Origin: Borreliella chilensis
GTDB lineage: Bacteria; Spirochaetota; Spirochaetia; Borreliales; Borreliaceae
Assembly (NCBI GenBank): GCA_000808095.1
Contig: CP009910.1
Coordinates: 682,001-746,000, forward strand
Length of the DNA: 64,000 bases
Direction of reading: 5' to 3'
In this document: positions 60,606-64,000 of the stretch, in pieces
Layout: each line of letters begins with the position of its first letter
Position numbering within the stretch: position 1 is the stretch's first letter
The notes under the pieces: model-generated
Database searches by the model: none
What the model was told of the DNA's origin: nothing
What the model saw: only the letters and a program-made list of their open reading frames with translations
Made by a program: the position numbers and the translations under genes

Positions 60606-61637
60606 GTGCTTATGAAAGTTGGGAAAGTATTTATTTTTTTGTTCTTTTTAGGGTCCATTTTATCAATTTTTATATATTTTTTAAATTTATCTTCTTTAGC
60701 TGATGGTTTAGTTTATGAATTTGATGTTGAGAAAGGGTGGGGGGTTAAAAAAATAGCCAAAGAGTTGAAAAAACAAAAATTAATTAAATCTGAATTATTT
60801 CTTATTTTTATCTCGTATATTTTTGATAGTGACAAACAATTTAAAGAAGGAAGATATTTAATTAATAGAAGTCTTTCTACTTTTGAGATATATAAAGAAC
60901 TTTTAAGAGGATCTTCTAATGTAAACATTGATGTTACAATTCCTGAAGGGTATACTAGTAGAAGAATTGCTTTTAAACTTAAGGATTTTTCTATTATTGA
61001 TGACATTCAAGATTTTATTTTTTTGATCAACGAAAAATCATTTATTTCTGAGCTTGGATTTGATTATGATTCTCTTGAGGGGTTTTTATTCCCAGATACT
61101 TATAAATTTTATAAGGGCATAGAAATAAAAAATGTTGTTCGCATGTTTGTTGATAATTTTTTTAATAAGCTTAAATCCATAGGTGTAGTTTTTAGTGATT
61201 ATTCTAGTAAAGATTTTTACAATAGAGTAATAATAGCATCTATTGTTGAGCGTGAGTATAGGGTTAAAAGTGAAGCTTCAATAATGTCTTCAGTTTTTTA
61301 TAACAGAATAAGGTCTGATATGGCGTTACAATCTTGTGCTACTATTGAATATGTTATTACAGAAGAGTTAGGGCGAAGTCATCCTAAAAGAATTTATTTT
61401 TCAGATTTAGAGCTGGATTCTCCTTATAATACATATATTAACAAAGGGTATCCCCCTACTCCAATTTCAAATGCTGGTGTTGTTTCTCTGCAAGCAGCGT
61501 TTTTTCCAAGAAATACGCAGTATTTATTTTTTGTGGTAAAAGATCCTAAGTTGGGTACACATCAATTTTCATCAAATTATTCTTCACATCTTTTAGGAGC
61601 AAAAGATTATATTAAAAATTTTATTACTAAGGATTAA
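60606..61637 (+). CDS. mltG: Endolytic murein transglycosylase MltG
   Basis: A 343-residue inner-membrane enzyme that cuts nascent glycan strands. One N-terminal helix (about 8-28), a LysM-like part, then the YceG domain with LEGFLFPDTYKF, catalytic Glu in IIASIVEREYRVKSE, and the TPISNAGVVSLQAAFFP end block. GTG at 60606 lies six bases after GGAG; an ATG two codons later is the alternative. Followed after five bases by dnaG. Confidence 0.94.
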   Translation: MLMKVGKVFIFLFFLGSILSIFIYFLNLSSLADGLVYEFDVEKGWGVKKIAKELKKQKLIKSELFLIFISYIFDSDKQFKEGRYLINRSLSTFEIYKELLRGSSNVNIDVTIPEGYTSRRIAFKLKDFSIIDDIQDFIFLINEKSFISELGFDYDSLEGFLFPDTYKFYKGIEIKNVVRMFVDNFFNKLKSIGVVFSDYSSKDFYNRVIIASIVEREYRVKSEASIMSSVFYNRIRSDMALQSCATIEYVITEELGRSHPKRIYFSDLELDSPYNTYINKGYPPTPISNAGVVSLQAAFFPRNTQYLFFVVKDPKLGTHQFSSNYSSHLLGAKDYIKNFITKD

Positions 61638-61642
61638 GAAGT

Positions 61643-63424
61643 ATGGAGTATTTACAAACCGCAGCTTCAATGAAAGCTAAATTTGATATTGTGGTTGTTG
61701 TGGAGCAATACATTAAACTTGTTAAATCTGGATCTACTTATAAAGGTCTTTGTCCTTTTCATGCTGAGAAAACCCCTTCTTTTTCTGTAAATTCTTTGCA
61801 AGGATATTTTTATTGTTTTGGGTGTAAAAAGAGTGGAGATGTTATTAGATTTTTAATGGATATGGAAAAAATCAACTACAATGATGCTCTCAAGGCTTTA
61901 TGTAAAAAATTTGGGGTTTACTACAATGATGTAAAAATAAATCGAGAGGGTGATAGGAAAAATGAAAATAAAGATATAGTTTCAAAAATTTATTCTTTGA
62001 ATTCTAGATTAATCAATACTATTAAATTTTTTTTGAATAAAAACAAAAAAGTTTTAGATTACGTTTTAAAAAGTAGATCAATATCTAAGGAAGTTGTTGA
62101 TTTGTTTGAGCTTGGTTATTTACCATTTAATGTTAAAGATGGTTTAGATCTTCATGATTTTCTAGTTTCAAAAGGATATTCTTTTGAAATATTGAGAAAA
62201 AGTGGTTTATTCTCAAAAACAAATCTCAAAGCTTCTATTTTATCTCAAAGATTGATTTTTCCAATTAAAGATTTTAAAGGAAATGTTGTTGGCTTTGGAG
62301 GTAGAGATTTAGACGGTAAAGGCTCTAAGTATATTAATTTAAGTGAAACTGAAGTTTTTAAGAAAAAAGAGCTTCTTTATGGATTTTATGAGGGATTTGA
62401 TGACATTAAATCAACAAAGTCAGTTATTTTAGTAGAAGGTTATATTGATGTTCTTGCTTTTTTTACATCTGGGATTAGAAGGGCTGTGTCTACTCTTGGC
62501 ACTTCTTTTTCAAAAGAACATCTTGCTTTGATTCAAAGATATGCTGATGAGATAATATTTGCTTTTGACAGTGATGATGCTGGGCTTTCTGCTACTTTAA
62601 AAGCTTATCAAATTTGTTTGCCATTTAACATTAATGTTAGCGTTGTTAAAATTGATTTAGGTAGTGATCCTGCAGATGTTCTTAAGAATGAGGGTTCCGG
62701 TTCTTTGCAGAAAATTTTAAATAATAGATGTGATGCTTTTGAATATCTTTTAGATATTTATTCTAATAAATATGATTTAAATAAAACTGTAGACTTGAAT
62801 GCTATGATTAATTTATTTTTGAATTTGATAAATTTGTCAAAAGTAGATACTCAGAAAAAAATTTTTTTGGAAAAGTTAAGCAATAAGCTTGGAATTGGTG
62901 TTACAACTTTATTAAAAGATTACTATAGGATAAAAGAAAGGTTTGTAGTTGACAATAATAAAAGAAATTTGTATGCTCATAATGATGATTCTTACGAGAG
63001 GTATTTAATAGTAGCTTTGTTGAAAAATTTTAGTTATTTTGGTACAATAAGGCGCAATATTGTTGATAGCGATTTAATCGATATCAACGCTAGAAAAATT
63101 TTTATGTGCTTTGAGGATTTATCTGAAAATAATGAAGATTTTACATTGTTAGATTTAAAAAGAAGTTTAAAGGATAACTATAAAGTTAGTGAAGTTTTTT
63201 TTGAAGAAATGTTAAATTCTGAATTTGAAGTGGATGATGAGATGATCATTCACATTTTACTTGCAATCAAAAGAAGAAAATTGGATTCTCGTGTTTTGCT
63301 TTGTAAAAGAAGATGTGATGGGGATTTTTTGGTAAATGCTAAGATTCAAATAAACGAGTTAATGTTTTTAAACATGCAGAGAAAAAATTTAAAAGTCTAT
63401 TTAGATGATGTCCCAGGGAGTTGA
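61643..63424 (+). CDS. dnaG: DNA primase
   Basis: A 593-residue enzyme making RNA primers at the replication fork. N-terminal CHC2 zinc finger (CPFHAEKTPSFSVN, then YCFGCKKSGD), the RNA-polymerase domain with GGRDL, and the TOPRIM core VEGYIDVLAFF and FDSDDAG with metal-binding acids. The C-terminal helicase-binding part is diverged, as usual. It is followed by rpoD, the old macromolecular-synthesis pairing, but rpsU is not adjacent here. Confidence 0.97.
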   Translation: MEYLQTAASMKAKFDIVVVVEQYIKLVKSGSTYKGLCPFHAEKTPSFSVNSLQGYFYCFGCKKSGDVIRFLMDMEKINYNDALKALCKKFGVYYNDVKINREGDRKNENKDIVSKIYSLNSRLINTIKFFLNKNKKVLDYVLKSRSISKEVVDLFELGYLPFNVKDGLDLHDFLVSKGYSFEILRKSGLFSKTNLKASILSQRLIFPIKDFKGNVVGFGGRDLDGKGSKYINLSETEVFKKKELLYGFYEGFDDIKSTKSVILVEGYIDVLAFFTSGIRRAVSTLGTSFSKEHLALIQRYADEIIFAFDSDDAGLSATLKAYQICLPFNINVSVVKIDLGSDPADVLKNEGSGSLQKILNNRCDAFEYLLDIYSNKYDLNKTVDLNAMINLFLNLINLSKVDTQKKIFLEKLSNKLGIGVTTLLKDYYRIKERFVVDNNKRNLYAHNDDSYERYLIVALLKNFSYFGTIRRNIVDSDLIDINARKIFMCFEDLSENNEDFTLLDLKRSLKDNYKVSEVFFEEMLNSEFEVDDEMIIHILLAIKRRKLDSRVLLCKRRCDGDFLVNAKIQINELMFLNMQRKNLKVYLDDVPGS

Positions 63425-63427
63425 ATT

Positions 63428-64000
63428 TTGCCGGATTTGGAAAAGAAATATTTGGAACTGATAGAAGGAATTATTGCTCATTTAGCGAATAGAAAATCTC
63501 TTAGTTTTAGTGAATTATCAAATTTACTTCCCGATGACATATTAGAACCAGAGACTCTTGATTGTATTTGTACAGTACTTGAGGATAGGGGAATAAGGTT
63601 GGTTAATAAAGCTCCAGAATTAGATGTGGTTGGCACCGAAGATGAGGGTAATGAAGAGGAAGAGATGGACATTGAATCTGGTAGAAATTTTATGATTCTA
63701 GATGATGGTTTCCAAAGTGACGCTGATATTGATATTGATGACAAGTTGGATGATTGTGATGAAGATATTATTTCTGTTAAAGACGATTTGGGTTCAGGGT
63801 ATGTTAAAAACAATGTTTTTAAAGATACCCATTCAGAAGATCCAATAAAGCTTTATTTGAAAGAAATAGGGAAAGAGTTCTTATTGACAGGCAATCAAGA
63901 AGTTGAACTTGCAAAACAGATGGATTCTGGAGAGAGTATAATTGAAAATATTCTCAAAAATGACGGACTTGTTATAGAAAACTATTACAATCTTGTTAAT
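63428..64000 (+). CDS. rpoD: RNA polymerase sigma factor RpoD, 5' part
   Basis: The first 191 codons of the housekeeping sigma factor, cut by the window end. TTG at 63428 is the start, eight bases after GGGAG and three bases after the dnaG stop. An N-terminal region 1.1-like part is followed by an acidic stretch (MDIESG through DDCDEDI), and region 1.2 begins DPIKLYLKEIGKEFLLTGNQ. Regions 2-4 lie outside the window. Confidence 0.93.
   Translation, partial: MPDLEKKYLELIEGIIAHLANRKSLSFSELSNLLPDDILEPETLDCICTVLEDRGIRLVNKAPELDVVGTEDEGNEEEEMDIESGRNFMILDDGFQSDADIDIDDKLDDCDEDIISVKDDLGSGYVKNNVFKDTHSEDPIKLYLKEIGKEFLLTGNQEVELAKQMDSGESIIENILKNDGLVIENYYNLVN

Noticed and set aside
63478..63813. 111-codon leftward frame under the start of rpoD
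   Set aside because: Antisense to the rpoD N-terminal region; rich in Ser and Leu because of the acidic codons on the other strand; no ribosome site.

Overview
This window is the chromosome of a Lyme-group Borrelia (Borreliella). The DNA is very AT-rich. The recognisable gene order is ptsG, bosR, groEL, secDF, flaA-cheA2-cheW3-cheX-cheY3, a six-gene mevalonate operon, the Dps protein NapA, fusA2, ffh-rpsP-khpA-rimM-trmD-rplS, rnc, dnaG and rpoD. Class I (archaeal-type) lysyl-tRNA synthetase, an EF-G2 paralogue and mevalonate-pathway isoprenoid synthesis in a bacterium fit that assignment. I cannot name the species within the complex from sequence reading alone. I see no insertion sequence, prophage, CRISPR array or rRNA, so this is core chromosome.

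Layout. 1-3.7 kb: the end of a glucose-type PTS enzyme, then a leftward hydrolase/bosR pair and a large unknown protein. 3.9-10.1 kb: groEL, a small unknown, yajC-secD-secF and an unknown. 10.1-16.3 kb: a J-protein, a HemW-like protein without its radical-SAM cysteines, rpiA, gpmA, lysS and era. 16.4-20.9 kb: small envelope-type proteins, a glycosyltransferase-like protein, a cell-wall amidase and a GerMN-like protein. 21-27.1 kb: the flaA-chemotaxis operon. 27.1-30.2 kb: a tightly overlapping leftward operon of three unknowns plus a HAD phosphatase. 30.4-34 kb: a nucleoside-type ABC importer. 34.2-38.4 kb: two chemoreceptors. 38.4-45.9 kb: mnmA and the mevalonate operon. 45.9-50.7 kb: tRNA-Val, a CAP-domain protein, napA, fusA2 and a ROK regulator. 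50.7-56.7 kb: SRP, ribosomal, tRNA-modification, CoA, ACP and RNase III genes. 56.7-60.4 kb: a CCA/poly(A) nucleotidyltransferase, two unknowns, tRNA-Thr and tRNA-Tyr. 60.6-64 kb: mltG, dnaG and the start of rpoD, cut by the window edge.

How the genes work together. Receptors (Mcp4, Mcp5), kinase CheA2, coupling protein CheW3, regulator CheY3 and phosphatase CheX form one signalling route to the periplasmic flagella, whose sheath protein FlaA is the first gene of the same operon. BosR, the NapA/Dps protein and a Per-box-like site in front of napA form a possible local regulatory link. The mevalonate genes convert acetoacetyl-CoA plus acetyl-CoA to isopentenyl and dimethylallyl diphosphate.

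The most notable non-gene signals are: a perfect 14-bp hairpin with a T-tract inside the start of rimM (possible attenuator); a 16-bp hairpin between flaA and cheA2; and a perfect 14-bp inverted repeat over the apparent promoter of the CCA/poly(A) enzyme, whose mRNA looks almost leaderless. I did not find a clearly new multi-gene system. The best candidates for new biology are these RNA/DNA elements, the degenerate HemW and the unknown leftward operon at 27-30 kb.
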